This document shows, piece after piece, positions 8,368 to 19,297 of a DNA stretch of 64,000 nt (the stretch's first letter is position 1; each line of letters begins with the position of its first letter). The position numbers and the translations under genes were made by a program. A model generated the notes under the pieces. The model was not told the DNA's origin, ran no database searches, and was given only the letters and a program-made list of their open reading frames with translations. Origin of the DNA: Cellvibrionaceae bacterium (GTDB lineage Bacteria; Pseudomonadota; Gammaproteobacteria; Pseudomonadales; Cellvibrionaceae). The stretch lies in contig JANQJP010000001.1 in NCBI GenBank assembly GCA_028281575.1, positions 44,385-108,384 on the forward strand, read 5' to 3'.

Positions 8368-9132
8368 ATGCAGTCGCTTGTTTCAAAAAATATATGGGTT
8401 ATTGGCGCAAGTTCTGGCATAGGCTATGAGCTTGCCAGGCAGCTGGCCGCCGTTGGAAATTTTGTCTTCCTGACCGCGCGCAGCGAATCAAAAATGCGTC
8501 ATTTGGAAGAACTTTTTCCAGCCAGGGTTTCGTTGTTGCCTGGTGATATTACTGACAAACAGGATTTGGCCAAGATAGCTGAAGCATTATACGAGCGGAT
8601 TGATGTGCTTGACCTGGTACTATTGTGTGCGGGTACCTGTGAATATGACGACGGCTTGCAGCTTGATACGGATATGTACCAACGTGTATTTGATGTCAAT
8701 TTTTTTGCTGCGGTTGCCTGCACAAATATCGCGTTGCCTCTGCTCAAAAGGGGGAGAGGAAATATCGTTGGCGTGAGCAGCCTGGCTTCAGTTGTACCGT
8801 TTCCCCGAGCGGAGGCCTACGGTGCTTCAAAGGTGGCGCTTGAATATTTTTTGCAATCGCTAAAAGTCGATTTAACTGATACCGATGTACGCGTAACGAT
8901 TGTTCGTCCCGGCTTTGTAGATACGCCGCTAACGAAAAAAAATGATTTTGATATGCCCTTTTTGGTCGATACAAATTTTGCTGCAAAGAAAATAATTCGT
9001 GGTTTGGAAAAAAGTAAATCGGTCATAGATTTTCCCTGGCAGATGAGTTTGACGTTAAAATTGTTTTCCAGCTTTAAAAATATTTGGATGCGTTTAATCG
9101 CGAAACAGTTTAGAAAAACCCAAGAAATTTAA
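8368..9132 (+). CDS. Short-chain dehydrogenase/reductase (SDR)
   Basis: 254-residue classical SDR. The Rossmann motif GASSGIG lies near residues 13-19, the catalytic Ser is in VSSLAS and the catalytic pair in YGASK near residue 151, followed by VRPGFVDTP. It should reduce or oxidise a carbonyl or hydroxyl with NAD(P)H. A 34-bp gap separates it from the NTF2-like gene and 9 bp from the FAD oxidoreductase, so it is part of the ECF/ChrR-linked operon. Substrate unknown; a modified fatty acyl chain is a reasonable guess from context. Confidence 0.88.
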   Translation: MQSLVSKNIWVIGASSGIGYELARQLAAVGNFVFLTARSESKMRHLEELFPARVSLLPGDITDKQDLAKIAEALYERIDVLDLVLLCAGTCEYDDGLQLDTDMYQRVFDVNFFAAVACTNIALPLLKRGRGNIVGVSSLASVVPFPRAEAYGASKVALEYFLQSLKVDLTDTDVRVTIVRPGFVDTPLTKKNDFDMPFLVDTNFAAKKIIRGLEKSKSVIDFPWQMSLTLKLFSSFKNIWMRLIAKQFRKTQEI

Positions 9133-9141
9133 GGTTTGTAA

Positions 9142-10398
9142 ATGAGAATCGCGATTATAGGTTCGGGAATTTCCGGGCTGACCAGTGCCTACTTGCTCAG
9201 TTTTGAACACGATGTAGAGGTGTTTGAGCAAGATGTCCGGATAGGTGGTCATACAGCGACAATCGATGTCAACTTCCAAGGTGACAAACAAAAGGTAGAT
9301 ACGGGTTTTATTGTTTACAATGAACGCACCTACCCGAATTTCGTTAAGTTGCTGGCGAAATTAGAGGTTGAAACGAAAGTGAGTTCGATGGGTTTCAGCG
9401 TGAGTTGTGCCCAGACGGGGCTCGAATATGCGGGTAATAGCTTGAATAGCCTGTTTGCTCAGCGAAGTAATTTATTCTCACCTCCGTTTCTGGCGATGTT
9501 GCGCGATATTCTCAGATTTAATAAAAAAGCTGTTCAGGATTTCGATTCCGGCAATATCGATGACCAGGTGACACTGGGGGAGTATCTTTCTAAACACAAT
9601 TTCTCTGATGCATTTTGTCGTTACTATCTAATGCCGATGGCGGCGGCTATCTGGTCCGCTTCTTTTACTCAGGTAAAGCAGTTTCCATTGATATTTTTTA
9701 TCAGGTTTTTTCGAAACCACGGCTTACTCAGCGTTTTCGATAAACCGCAGTGGCGAGTGATTAAAGGTGGTTCAAGGTCATATTTAGACCCGCTTACCGC
9801 GCCTTATAGAGATAAAATTCATTGTGGTGTTCATATCAATCGCGTTGTTAGAAAGCCTTCATCAGTCGATATCTTTTTTGGTTCGGGTGAGGTAGAAACA
9901 TTTGATCGAGTTGTTATAGCAACGCATAGCGATCAAGCTTTATCCATGTTGTCTGATCCATCAAGCGCTGAATCTGATATTCTTGCGTCTATACCTTATC
10001 AGGAAAATTCAGTTGTGCTCCACACAGATACAAGCGTATTGCCTGGAAATAGGAAGACGTGGTCTAGCTGGAACTATCATCTTGGGGAAAATCATCATGC
10101 GCTTCCGCGTTTGACGTACAATATGAATTTGCTACAAGGCCTTGCGTCACCACATACCTACAATGTCACGTTAAATGCTGACGATGCGATAGACAAAACC
10201 AAAATTATTGATCGTTTTAGTTATGCGCACCCACAGTTTGATCTGAAATCCTATGCTGCACAACAACGTTGGTGTGAAATTAATGGCGTTAACCGGACGT
10301 GGTTTTGCGGTGCGTATTGGGGTAATGGTTTTCACGAGGATGGTGTCAATAGCGCGTTGGCGGTGGTATCTGATATGGGGGTAGAGGCTCCGCTGTGA
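9142..10398 (+). CDS. FAD-dependent amine-oxidase-like oxidoreductase
   Basis: 418 residues with the N-terminal dinucleotide-binding motif IAIIGSGISGLTSAYLLS and the following VFEQDVRIGGHTAT, typical of the flavin amine oxidase/desaturase superfamily. The C-terminus carries WFCGAYWGNGFHEDGVNSA, the second FAD-contact segment. Homologues beside ChrR and CFA-like genes act on membrane acyl chains; in Rhodobacter related operons take part in furan fatty acid synthesis, where a flavoprotein of this kind is thought to desaturate the methylated acyl chain. Its stop overlaps the DUF1365 start by four bases (GTGA), indicating translational coupling. Confidence 0.85.
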   Translation: MRIAIIGSGISGLTSAYLLSFEHDVEVFEQDVRIGGHTATIDVNFQGDKQKVDTGFIVYNERTYPNFVKLLAKLEVETKVSSMGFSVSCAQTGLEYAGNSLNSLFAQRSNLFSPPFLAMLRDILRFNKKAVQDFDSGNIDDQVTLGEYLSKHNFSDAFCRYYLMPMAAAIWSASFTQVKQFPLIFFIRFFRNHGLLSVFDKPQWRVIKGGSRSYLDPLTAPYRDKIHCGVHINRVVRKPSSVDIFFGSGEVETFDRVVIATHSDQALSMLSDPSSAESDILASIPYQENSVVLHTDTSVLPGNRKTWSSWNYHLGENHHALPRLTYNMNLLQGLASPHTYNVTLNADDAIDKTKIIDRFSYAHPQFDLKSYAAQQRWCEINGVNRTWFCGAYWGNGFHEDGVNSALAVVSDMGVEAPL

Positions 10399-11144
10399 GA
10401 AGTGCAATTTATACCGGTACAGTTGATCATCGACGCTTGGAGCCAAAGCAGCACCAATTTTCGTACAAGATTTATATGCTGTATCTGGACCTGGACGAAC
10501 TCGATCAGGTCTTAGCTATATCCCCTTACTTATCGAGTTCTCGTTGGGCGCCGATGCAGTTTAAACGTCGGGATTTTCACGGAGATGAATCTGATTCGAT
10601 TAAAAATGCAGTATATAAGACTGTTGAACGGGAAATAGGTTATCAGTTGAGCGGTCCAATCGCGTTATTGAGTCATTGGCGTTGCTTCGGGTTTAATTTT
10701 AACCCTATCTCTACCTATTATTGCTACGACGAAAGTGGCGAGAACTTAGAAGTTGTTGTTGCTGAAGTGACGAATACCCCTTGGTTGGAGCGTCATGCCT
10801 ATGTGATGGATGTGCGGGAGCAGGCATATTGCCGAAAAATCTTAGATAAAAAGTTTACCGTATCGCCGTTTAATCCACTTGATATGCAATATCGTTGGCG
10901 CTCCGATCTGCCTGGGGAATCACTGTTTATTAATATTGAGAATTTTATCAGTGAAAAGAGGGTGTTTCACGCGACGTTGAAATTGTCGAGGGTGGCGTTG
11001 AGTCGTCGCAATGTTAGAAGAGCGTTAATTAGATTTCCCATGATTACATTAAAAGTCGTATTCAGTATCTATTGGCAGGCCTTAAAACTCTTTCTCAAAG
11101 GCGTGCCGTTTTTGGGTAAAGATAGGTTGGCAGCTCAGCGTTAA
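10395..11144 (+). CDS. DUF1365 family protein
   Basis: 249 residues matching DUF1365: N-terminal RSAIYTGTVDHRRLEPKQH, central GFNFNPISTYYCYD and VVAEVTNTPWLERHAYV, and KKFTVSPFNPLDMQYRW. The family has no proven activity but almost always sits between this FAD oxidoreductase and a CFA-synthase-like gene. The GTG start lies inside the stop of the preceding gene. Lipid modification is inferred from context. Confidence 0.85.
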   Translation: MRSAIYTGTVDHRRLEPKQHQFSYKIYMLYLDLDELDQVLAISPYLSSSRWAPMQFKRRDFHGDESDSIKNAVYKTVEREIGYQLSGPIALLSHWRCFGFNFNPISTYYCYDESGENLEVVVAEVTNTPWLERHAYVMDVREQAYCRKILDKKFTVSPFNPLDMQYRWRSDLPGESLFINIENFISEKRVFHATLKLSRVALSRRNVRRALIRFPMITLKVVFSIYWQALKLFLKGVPFLGKDRLAAQR

Positions 11145-11255
11145 CGCATGTATTTAAAATGATTGCGTTGTTTAGCGCCAATGCATGTCTCTCCGAGTTA
11201 ACCGGGCAGAAATGATATCGAGATTTAAAAGTTTGTTATAAATCGGAGTTAGGTT

Positions 11256-12524
11256 ATGAAGTCAATTGCCCTCGTGGGGGAAAAGGTTGAACAAAATTCT
11301 GAAGGTTCGCGAATTGATAGTTCCTGCAAGCGACTTCTTATATCTCGTTTAAATCTGCTTAAAGTAGGGCACTTAATTCTTTCCGATCATGAGGAGACTT
11401 GGCATTACCGGGGTGAAGAGCGAATGGATCTCGTTGCGGAAATTCATGTACACGATATTAAGGCCTATCGGCGTGTATTGTTTGGCGGAACGATTGGTGC
11501 TGGAGAATCCTATATGCTCGGCCTTTGGTCTTCGCCCAATCCCACTGCGGTGGTAAAGCTAATGGTCGCAAACCAGAGTTATCTGCAAAATATGGATTCG
11601 CGCTGGAGTTGGGTGAGAAAAGCGCTTGCTCATCTATCCGATAGACTTAAGTTAAATAGTATCTCAGGAGCCAAGAAAAATATTGGTGCCCACTATGATC
11701 TGAGTAATGACTTTTTTAAGCTGTTTCTCGATCCGACGATGATGTATTCATCGGCAATTTACCCCGATGATTCAGCTAGCTTAGAAGTGGCTTCGCAATA
11801 TAAGCTCTCACATATTTGTGAGCGGCTTCAGCTCACGGAAGAAGACCACTTAATTGAGATTGGCAGTGGCTGGGGCGGGATGGCCATTTTCGCGGCGAGT
11901 AATTATGGTTGCAAAGTCACAACAACGACGATTTCTGATGAGCAGTACGCCTATGCTAAAGAAGCAATAAGAGCACATGGATTGCAGGATAAAATAACTC
12001 TGCTTAAAAAGGACTATCGTTTGTTACAGGGGAAATTTGACAAGCTCGTTTCGATTGAAATGATTGAAGCAGTAGGGCACCGGTTTTATAAGCAGTTTTT
12101 CACTAAGTGTAATGAGCTGCTAAAAGACAACGGTTTGGCGCTTGTGCAAGCCATTATGACTGGCGATAATCGTTTCGATAGGGAAAAAGATAAAACGGAT
12201 TTTATTCGCAGCTATATATTCCCCGGTGGCTGTCTGCCGTCCCATAATGTTATTTCTCAGATGTTAAAACGATTTACAGATATGCATTGTGTCGGTTACG
12301 AAGATATTACTTTGCATTATTCCCGAACCTTGAAGGACTGGCGTGAACGTTTTCTCGAAAAGCTGCCCGAGGTGCGCATGCAAGGCTTTGACGACATTTT
12401 TATTCGTATGTGGGAATTTTATCTTGCGTACTGTGAAGGTGGTTTTGCCGAGAGAGTGATCCATACTGGTCAATACGTTTTTGCTAAACCTCAAGCCCAG
12501 TGTTTACCTCGAATTTCTCATTAA
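11256..12524 (+). CDS. Cyclopropane-fatty-acyl-phospholipid synthase family methyltransferase
   Basis: 422 residues. The CFA signature runs from GAHYDLSNDFFKLFLD (near 143) through the SAM motif EIGSGWGGMAIFA (near 200) and IEMIEAVGHRFYKQF (near 267), including the Glu and His that hold bicarbonate in CFA synthase. A late YCEGGFAER matches the conserved C-terminal Cys region. It transfers a methylene or methyl group from SAM to an unsaturated acyl chain of membrane phospholipid. In this operon it may make a methylated precursor for the FAD and SDR enzymes rather than a cyclopropane. The RBS GGAG precedes the ATG. A 111-bp gap separates it from DUF1365. Confidence 0.88.
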   Translation: MKSIALVGEKVEQNSEGSRIDSSCKRLLISRLNLLKVGHLILSDHEETWHYRGEERMDLVAEIHVHDIKAYRRVLFGGTIGAGESYMLGLWSSPNPTAVVKLMVANQSYLQNMDSRWSWVRKALAHLSDRLKLNSISGAKKNIGAHYDLSNDFFKLFLDPTMMYSSAIYPDDSASLEVASQYKLSHICERLQLTEEDHLIEIGSGWGGMAIFAASNYGCKVTTTTISDEQYAYAKEAIRAHGLQDKITLLKKDYRLLQGKFDKLVSIEMIEAVGHRFYKQFFTKCNELLKDNGLALVQAIMTGDNRFDREKDKTDFIRSYIFPGGCLPSHNVISQMLKRFTDMHCVGYEDITLHYSRTLKDWRERFLEKLPEVRMQGFDDIFIRMWEFYLAYCEGGFAERVIHTGQYVFAKPQAQCLPRISH

Positions 12525-13033
12525 AAACTGCAATCGGCAGGCATCGCACTGTATTTACCAGTGCAGCGCTTTTTCAGACGGGGTGGTTGCTTTGTGTATT
12601 TACCCCGGTATATGTCTGGGTTTTATTTCTACTTGTATTCTTACTCGTACACTTTCGGTTTGTATGCCGAGACAAGCGCTATTGGTTGTTTTCAACGAGA
12701 ATGGCTGTGTTGGGGTGTTTTATGGATGCGATTCTCGCGCGCATGGGTGTGTTCGTATTTGATGGTGTTGTGCTTCCGCTATGGTTAATTGCCATGTGGT
12801 ATATGTTTTCGATGAGTCTGCCCTTTGCTTTTGGTTTTTTGCGAACAAAGTTTTTGCTCGCGGCGTTTATGGGAGCGATTGGAGCGACAACCAGCTATGT
12901 TGGAGGCAGCGCATTTAGAGCGGATATACAATTGATGGAGTCTTTAGCGATGGCGGCTTTTGCAATTGCATTGAGTTGGTCTGTGTTTCTTCCCTATGCA
13001 TATTTCCAACTGATGCGAATGGAGGAACAATGA
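12500..13033 (+). CDS. DUF2878-like integral membrane protein
   Basis: 177 residues, almost wholly hydrophobic, with about five transmembrane helices starting at ALFQTGWLLCVFTPVYVWVL. This pattern and length fit DUF2878, another usual member of ChrR-linked lipid operons. The GTG start lies 25 bases inside the end of the methyltransferase gene, so translation is probably coupled. It may position the soluble enzymes at the membrane; the function is unknown. It is the last gene of the operon and converges on the gene at 13108. Confidence 0.7.
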   Translation: MFTSNFSLKTAIGRHRTVFTSAALFQTGWLLCVFTPVYVWVLFLLVFLLVHFRFVCRDKRYWLFSTRMAVLGCFMDAILARMGVFVFDGVVLPLWLIAMWYMFSMSLPFAFGFLRTKFLLAAFMGAIGATTSYVGGSAFRADIQLMESLAMAAFAIALSWSVFLPYAYFQLMRMEEQ

Positions 13034-13107
13034 TTTGCCTGTACGCATAAGACAGCTGGAAAGCGCGGTGTATGCTTGCTTACCATACGTAAATACCAAG
13101 TGTTGGT

Positions 13108-13599
13108 TCACCAGCGATATTGCGTGAAATTTTCTGGATTTGCCCAGAATTTAGCGTTGTTCCAGCTACGTTTCCTATTGTATTTTGTCAGGTTGTAGCT
13201 TGCGCAAGCATAAATAGTATCTCCAAAAGTTAAATCCTCTTCCTCAAAAAAACCTAGTGCGCGTAGCGCCTTAATATCACGTGTTTTCGTATCCGATTCG
13301 CCTGACTGAACAGGGTGAAGAAAGATAATCTTTTCTGAATACAAGTTTTTAAGTAGTCCGAGTGTATTTGTCCATGCGCTAATATTTTGGTCTTCATTGA
13401 TTGCGATACATAAATCGAAGCGCTTATCTAATTGAGTGTTTATTTGATCTGCTGACAATATTGTTGGGTCAATCACATTAAATTTTTGGGTGAGATAGTT
13501 ATGTAAGCCTGATGTCGATTCTTTGGGTTTTACGATCAGGAGCGATGTTGTTTTTGCTGCGGCGATGTATTGTTGGATTACATCCATATTGTCAGTCAA
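13108..13599 (-). CDS. Conserved hypothetical protein (DUF6231-like)
   Basis: 163 residues. The C-terminal ending WANPENFTQYRW and the position downstream of nrdB resemble a conserved Pseudomonas family now called DUF6231. The N-terminal half has alternating strands and helices like a Rossmann-type fold (LLIVKPKES, then FDLCIAINED) but no nucleotide motif. The frame overlaps the end of the preceding gene by four bases using a TTG start; an ATG at 13587 is the alternative. Function unknown. Confidence 0.65.
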   Translation of the reverse strand: MTDNMDVIQQYIAAAKTTSLLIVKPKESTSGLHNYLTQKFNVIDPTILSADQINTQLDKRFDLCIAINEDQNISAWTNTLGLLKNLYSEKIIFLHPVQSGESDTKTRDIKALRALGFFEEEDLTFGDTIYACASYNLTKYNRKRSWNNAKFWANPENFTQYRW

Positions 13600-14030
13600 T
13601 TAACTTCGCTGTCAATGCTTATTAAATGTGCGTGCATACGCTCAACGAAAAAAACAAGATCCTGGCGGGAAAAATTTTCGGCATTGGGAAATAGTGGCGT
13701 GATTCTATCTTTTTCGAAAAACTGAATGAGTTTTTCATTTAATTCAAGTTGAGCCAGCTTTTTTAGTGCTTGTAAAGCCCTATAGGTATCGTGTAACCAC
13801 GAGTCAGAACGAAAGCCAAGGCCACGCAAATTTTGAATAAGGCATTTTATTAACCAGGTACTAGGCAGGTTGATCGATGTGCCTGATCGTTTAATATCGT
13901 CCCTCAAATAACGCATTATTCGGGTGAGCTCGCGTACTTCAATTTTGTCGTAAGCGCGCCCATCAAGCAGATCTTTGCTTAGATCTGCTTGATGGGTTGT
14001 CTCATGGTTATTCCGCGAGAGCTGATTCAT
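13596..14030 (-). CDS. Hypothetical protein with a palindrome in its 5' coding part
   Basis: 144 residues, charged and mostly helical, with no motif I recognise. It sits between the nrdB-side small gene and the DUF6231-like gene on the same strand, overlapping the latter by four bases. The codons for residues about 12-24 (ADLSKDLLDG) contain a perfect 16-bp inverted repeat (listed separately) which could form a hairpin in the mRNA near the start. No strong RBS is seen at the ATG. Confidence 0.6.
   Translation of the reverse strand: MNQLSRNNHETTHQADLSKDLLDGRAYDKIEVRELTRIMRYLRDDIKRSGTSINLPSTWLIKCLIQNLRGLGFRSDSWLHDTYRALQALKKLAQLELNEKLIQFFEKDRITPLFPNAENFSRQDLVFFVERMHAHLISIDSEVN
13959..13996. repeat. 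Perfect 16-bp inverted repeat inside a coding region
   Basis: CCCATCAAGCAGATCT at 13959-13974 is followed after six bases by its exact complement at 13981-13996. It lies 35-72 bases inside the gene starting at 14030. There is no T-tract in either direction, so it is not a normal terminator. It could modulate translation, or have arisen by local template switching. Confidence 0.85.
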
Positions 14031-14056
14031 GGCAGCTGTAAAACGCGTATCCTATA

Positions 14057-14281
14057 TTAATGGATGGTGCGCTTGGGGCGCAGGCGTTCGAGTTCATCGC
14101 TGTCAGGAGAAAGCTTATTTTGCGATGCCCTCGGCTTTTTTTCATCAGGCTCTTTTACAGAAAGCTGTTGAATAGCTTTCTGTAAATACAGCACGGAATG
14201 ATTTAGCTCAATTAAGCAGTCTGTGAGCTCTTTCAGATCGTCTCTCACACTATCTGTCGTTGATTCGCGTTTCCTGCGCAT
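14057..14281 (-). CDS. Small hypothetical coiled protein downstream of nrdB
   Basis: The ATG at 14281 has GGGGA six bases upstream and gives a 74-residue, highly charged protein. A central helix (DDLKELTDCLIELNHSVLYL) lies between basic and acidic ends, probably a short coiled coil. A longer frame to 14371 only reads through the end of nrdB and is not needed. It follows nrdB closely and may be translated from the same mRNA. Function unknown. Confidence 0.55.
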   Translation of the reverse strand: MRRKRESTTDSVRDDLKELTDCLIELNHSVLYLQKAIQQLSVKEPDEKKPRASQNKLSPDSDELERLRPKRTIH

Positions 14282-14318
14282 CGATTTTCCCCGTAAAATT
14301 CTCTTTAAAAAGGGAGGT

Positions 14319-15656
14319 TTACTCCCATTTAAGTGCGCCGCCGGTTTGATATTCGATAACGCGGGTTTCAAAGAAGTTTTTCTCCTTGCGTAAATCCATA
14401 ATTTCGCTCATCCATGGAAATGGATTCTCCGCATTGGGGTAAGCTGGTGCTAATCCAAGCTGGGACAGGCGACGATTTGCAATAAAGTGCAGATACTCTT
14501 CCATCATCGCGGCATTCATGCCAAGTACGCCCCGTGGCATAGTGTCACGTGCATAATTGATTTCGAGTTCTGTTCCCTCAAGTATCATCTGCCTCACTTC
14601 TTGTTGAAATTCCTCGGTCCACAAGTGGGGGTTTTCGAGTTTAATTTGATTGATAACATCTATGCCGAAATTTAAGTGCATGGATTCATCACGCAAAATA
14701 TACTGAAATTGCTCGGCAACGCCGGTCATTTTATTGCGGCGGCCCATGGATAGAATCTGAGTAAATCCGCAATAAAAGAAAATACCCTCGGTGATAACGT
14801 AAAATCCAATAAGGTTGCGGAGCAGCTCTTGATCAGTCTCTGGAGTACCCGTATGGAATGTTGGGCTGCTGATGCCGGAGGTGTGGGCAATACTCCATGC
14901 AGCTTTTTTCGCGACAGACGGAATTTCGCGATACATATTAAATACTTCGGCTTCGTCCATGCCCAGAGATTCCACACAGTATTGATATGCGTGAGTGTGG
15001 ATGGCTTCTTCAAATGCCTGGCGCAACAGATATTGACGCGCTTCTGGGTTAGTAATATGCCTGTAGATAGCCAGGACCAAATTATTGGCCACCAAAGAAT
15101 CGGCAGTGGAAAAGTAGCCCAGCGAACGTTTTACAATAATACGTTCATCTTGAGTCAGGCCTTCAGGGCTTTTCCAGAGCGCCACGTCTGCCGTCATATT
15201 CACTTCTTGTGGCATCCAGTGGTTTGCACAACCGTCGAGATATTTTTGCCACGCCCAGTCGTATTTAAATGGTACAAGTTGATTTAAGTCAGCACGACAG
15301 TTAATCATACGCTTATCGTCAACTTGAACTCGTGCCGCTCCCATTTCTAGTTCTTCTAAACCCGGTGCAGGGTCTAAATCTGAAACCGCATTTTTAGCTT
15401 GTTCAACTTCATCATTGCCGACAACAGTTTTTTTCGTTGGTGCGGCGTGTTGTTCCGTTTGGCTTTCCATTTCCTGCGCAGGTTTTACTGTGGCATTAAG
15501 TGCTTCCTTTTCCACTTCAGATACTTCGGTCTCTGGAGTAGTTTTTTCAAATACCGGAGTTTTAATGGATTCAATTGCTTTTTCACGCACGGGTGCGGGA
15601 GTTGCTGCTGCTTTTTCTAAGGGTGCTTCTTCGTTGTAATCGTCCCAGCTGAGCAT
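14319..15656 (-). CDS. nrdB: Class Ia ribonucleotide reductase beta subunit
   Basis: Beta subunit of the aerobic ribonucleotide reductase, which holds the di-iron tyrosyl radical. The metal/radical segment EEAIHTHAY (about residues 217-225) gives the Glu-x-x-His ligands and the radical Tyr; further ligands lie in [14 protein letters not shown] and [10 protein letters not shown]. At 445 residues it is longer than the usual 375-415. The conserved start MLSWDDY is separated from the catalytic domain by about 90 residues rich in Ala, Glu, Lys, Pro and Thr, which look disordered. The C-terminal tail that docks in NrdA is present. It follows nrdA after 90 bp in the same orientation. Confidence 0.95.
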   Translation of the reverse strand: MLSWDDYNEEAPLEKAAATPAPVREKAIESIKTPVFEKTTPETEVSEVEKEALNATVKPAQEMESQTEQHAAPTKKTVVGNDEVEQAKNAVSDLDPAPGLEELEMGAARVQVDDKRMINCRADLNQLVPFKYDWAWQKYLDGCANHWMPQEVNMTADVALWKSPEGLTQDERIIVKRSLGYFSTADSLVANNLVLAIYRHITNPEARQYLLRQAFEEAIHTHAYQYCVESLGMDEAEVFNMYREIPSVAKKAAWSIAHTSGISSPTFHTGTPETDQELLRNLIGFYVITEGIFFYCGFTQILSMGRRNKMTGVAEQFQYILRDESMHLNFGIDVINQIKLENPHLWTEEFQQEVRQMILEGTELEINYARDTMPRGVLGMNAAMMEEYLHFIANRRLSQLGLAPAYPNAENPFPWMSEIMDLRKEKNFFETRVIEYQTGGALKWE

Positions 15657-15746
15657 AGTAGTACCTATTTAATGTGAAATTTTTCGGTTGGTCTCCCGGC
15701 GGGAACTATGTTCCCGCCAAGCAAGACCTCCCCCTTGAGTTCTTAT

Positions 15747-18641
<2,895 letters not shown>

Positions 18642-18828
18642 AGATGATACTCGTCTGTCGTTCTAGTGTTTGTGACGTAGGTGTAAAGATCTTTTCTTGC
18701 AAATTTCCCTGTGCCCAAACCGTTAAGCCTCGACCAGAACCCGGGCTTTAGCTGGCGCTTAGCGGGTCGTGTGGGGCCAATATTGTATTAGTTTTTTCGG
18801 TTTGCTTTGGTGAGCTTTTTTAAGGAAC

Positions 18829-18846
18829 ACCACCATATATTGGGGT
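18829..18846. promoter_or_regulatory. NrdR-like box upstream of nrdA
   Basis: ACCACCATATATTGGGGT is an imperfect palindrome (14 of 18 positions symmetrical) with the CxATATaTxG core of NrdR boxes, about 190 bp upstream of nrdA. NrdR boxes normally come in pairs about three helical turns apart; the only other candidate, around 18782, is 56 bp away and weak. The call is tentative. Confidence 0.4.
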
Positions 18847-18915
18847 TTTGGAAAATCCAAATACAAGATAATGCGGTTTTTAGGGTTTTGCAAGGAGGAA
18901 AGAAGCTTGAAATCC

Positions 18916-18924
18916 TGTGGATAA
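18916..18924 (-). promoter_or_regulatory. DnaA box upstream of nrdA
   Basis: TGTGGATAA is a perfect DnaA box on the minus strand, about 275 bp before nrdA. DnaA is known to control nrdAB in E. coli through boxes in the promoter, so the position is plausible. It is a single box and could be chance. Confidence 0.4.
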
Positions 18925-19097
18925 ATTGTGGGTTACACGGTGAATAAGTGAGTACTAACCTAGCAGCTATTGCAAACGGAGGTTTGGCGCCGAATGAAAT
19001 ATTTATGACAGCTGCTAGATTAATTTTTTATTGTTGAACAGCGTTTATATGTCGAATTTTTTCAATACGATAATTATTGCTGTCGCATCAACTCGAA

Positions 19098-19261
19098 GAG
19101 ACATGCATTGCGTACTTATACTAGAGACACGCCGTGGATACATCCATGTAGGCTCTGCACCAGCATCTCGACAACTGCTCCTGCGTTGTTCTAACAGCCG
19201 CCATCCATGGCGGGTGCCTGCTTGGTGAAGGTCTCTAGTATAAGTACGCAATGCATGTCTC
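19098..19261. repeat. Modular palindromic element, type A (copy 1)
   Basis: A 164-bp intergenic element bounded by perfect 31-bp inverted arms (19098-19128 and 19231-19261; left arm begins GAGACATGCATTGCG). Inside are the shared modules: TACATCCATGTA (19139-19150), GGCTCTGCACC, a stretch around CTGCTCCTGCGTTG, and the hairpin CCGCCATCCATGGCGG (19198-19213). A second copy with the same layout is at 62058-62297. It lies downstream of argF and far upstream of nrdA, with no ORF of its own. It probably folds into one long hairpin with side stems. Confidence 0.9.
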
Positions 19262-19297
19262 GTACTTTACTTAAACGATACAATAATATTTTGTCGT

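Noticed and set aside
12481..12788. Alternative ORFs in other frames over the DUF2878-like gene
   Set aside because: The DUF2878 frame has the expected membrane protein pattern and length; the others do not.
14057..14371. Longer version of the small protein starting inside nrdB
   Set aside because: The first 30 residues only read the end of nrdB in another frame; the ATG at 14281 has a proper RBS.
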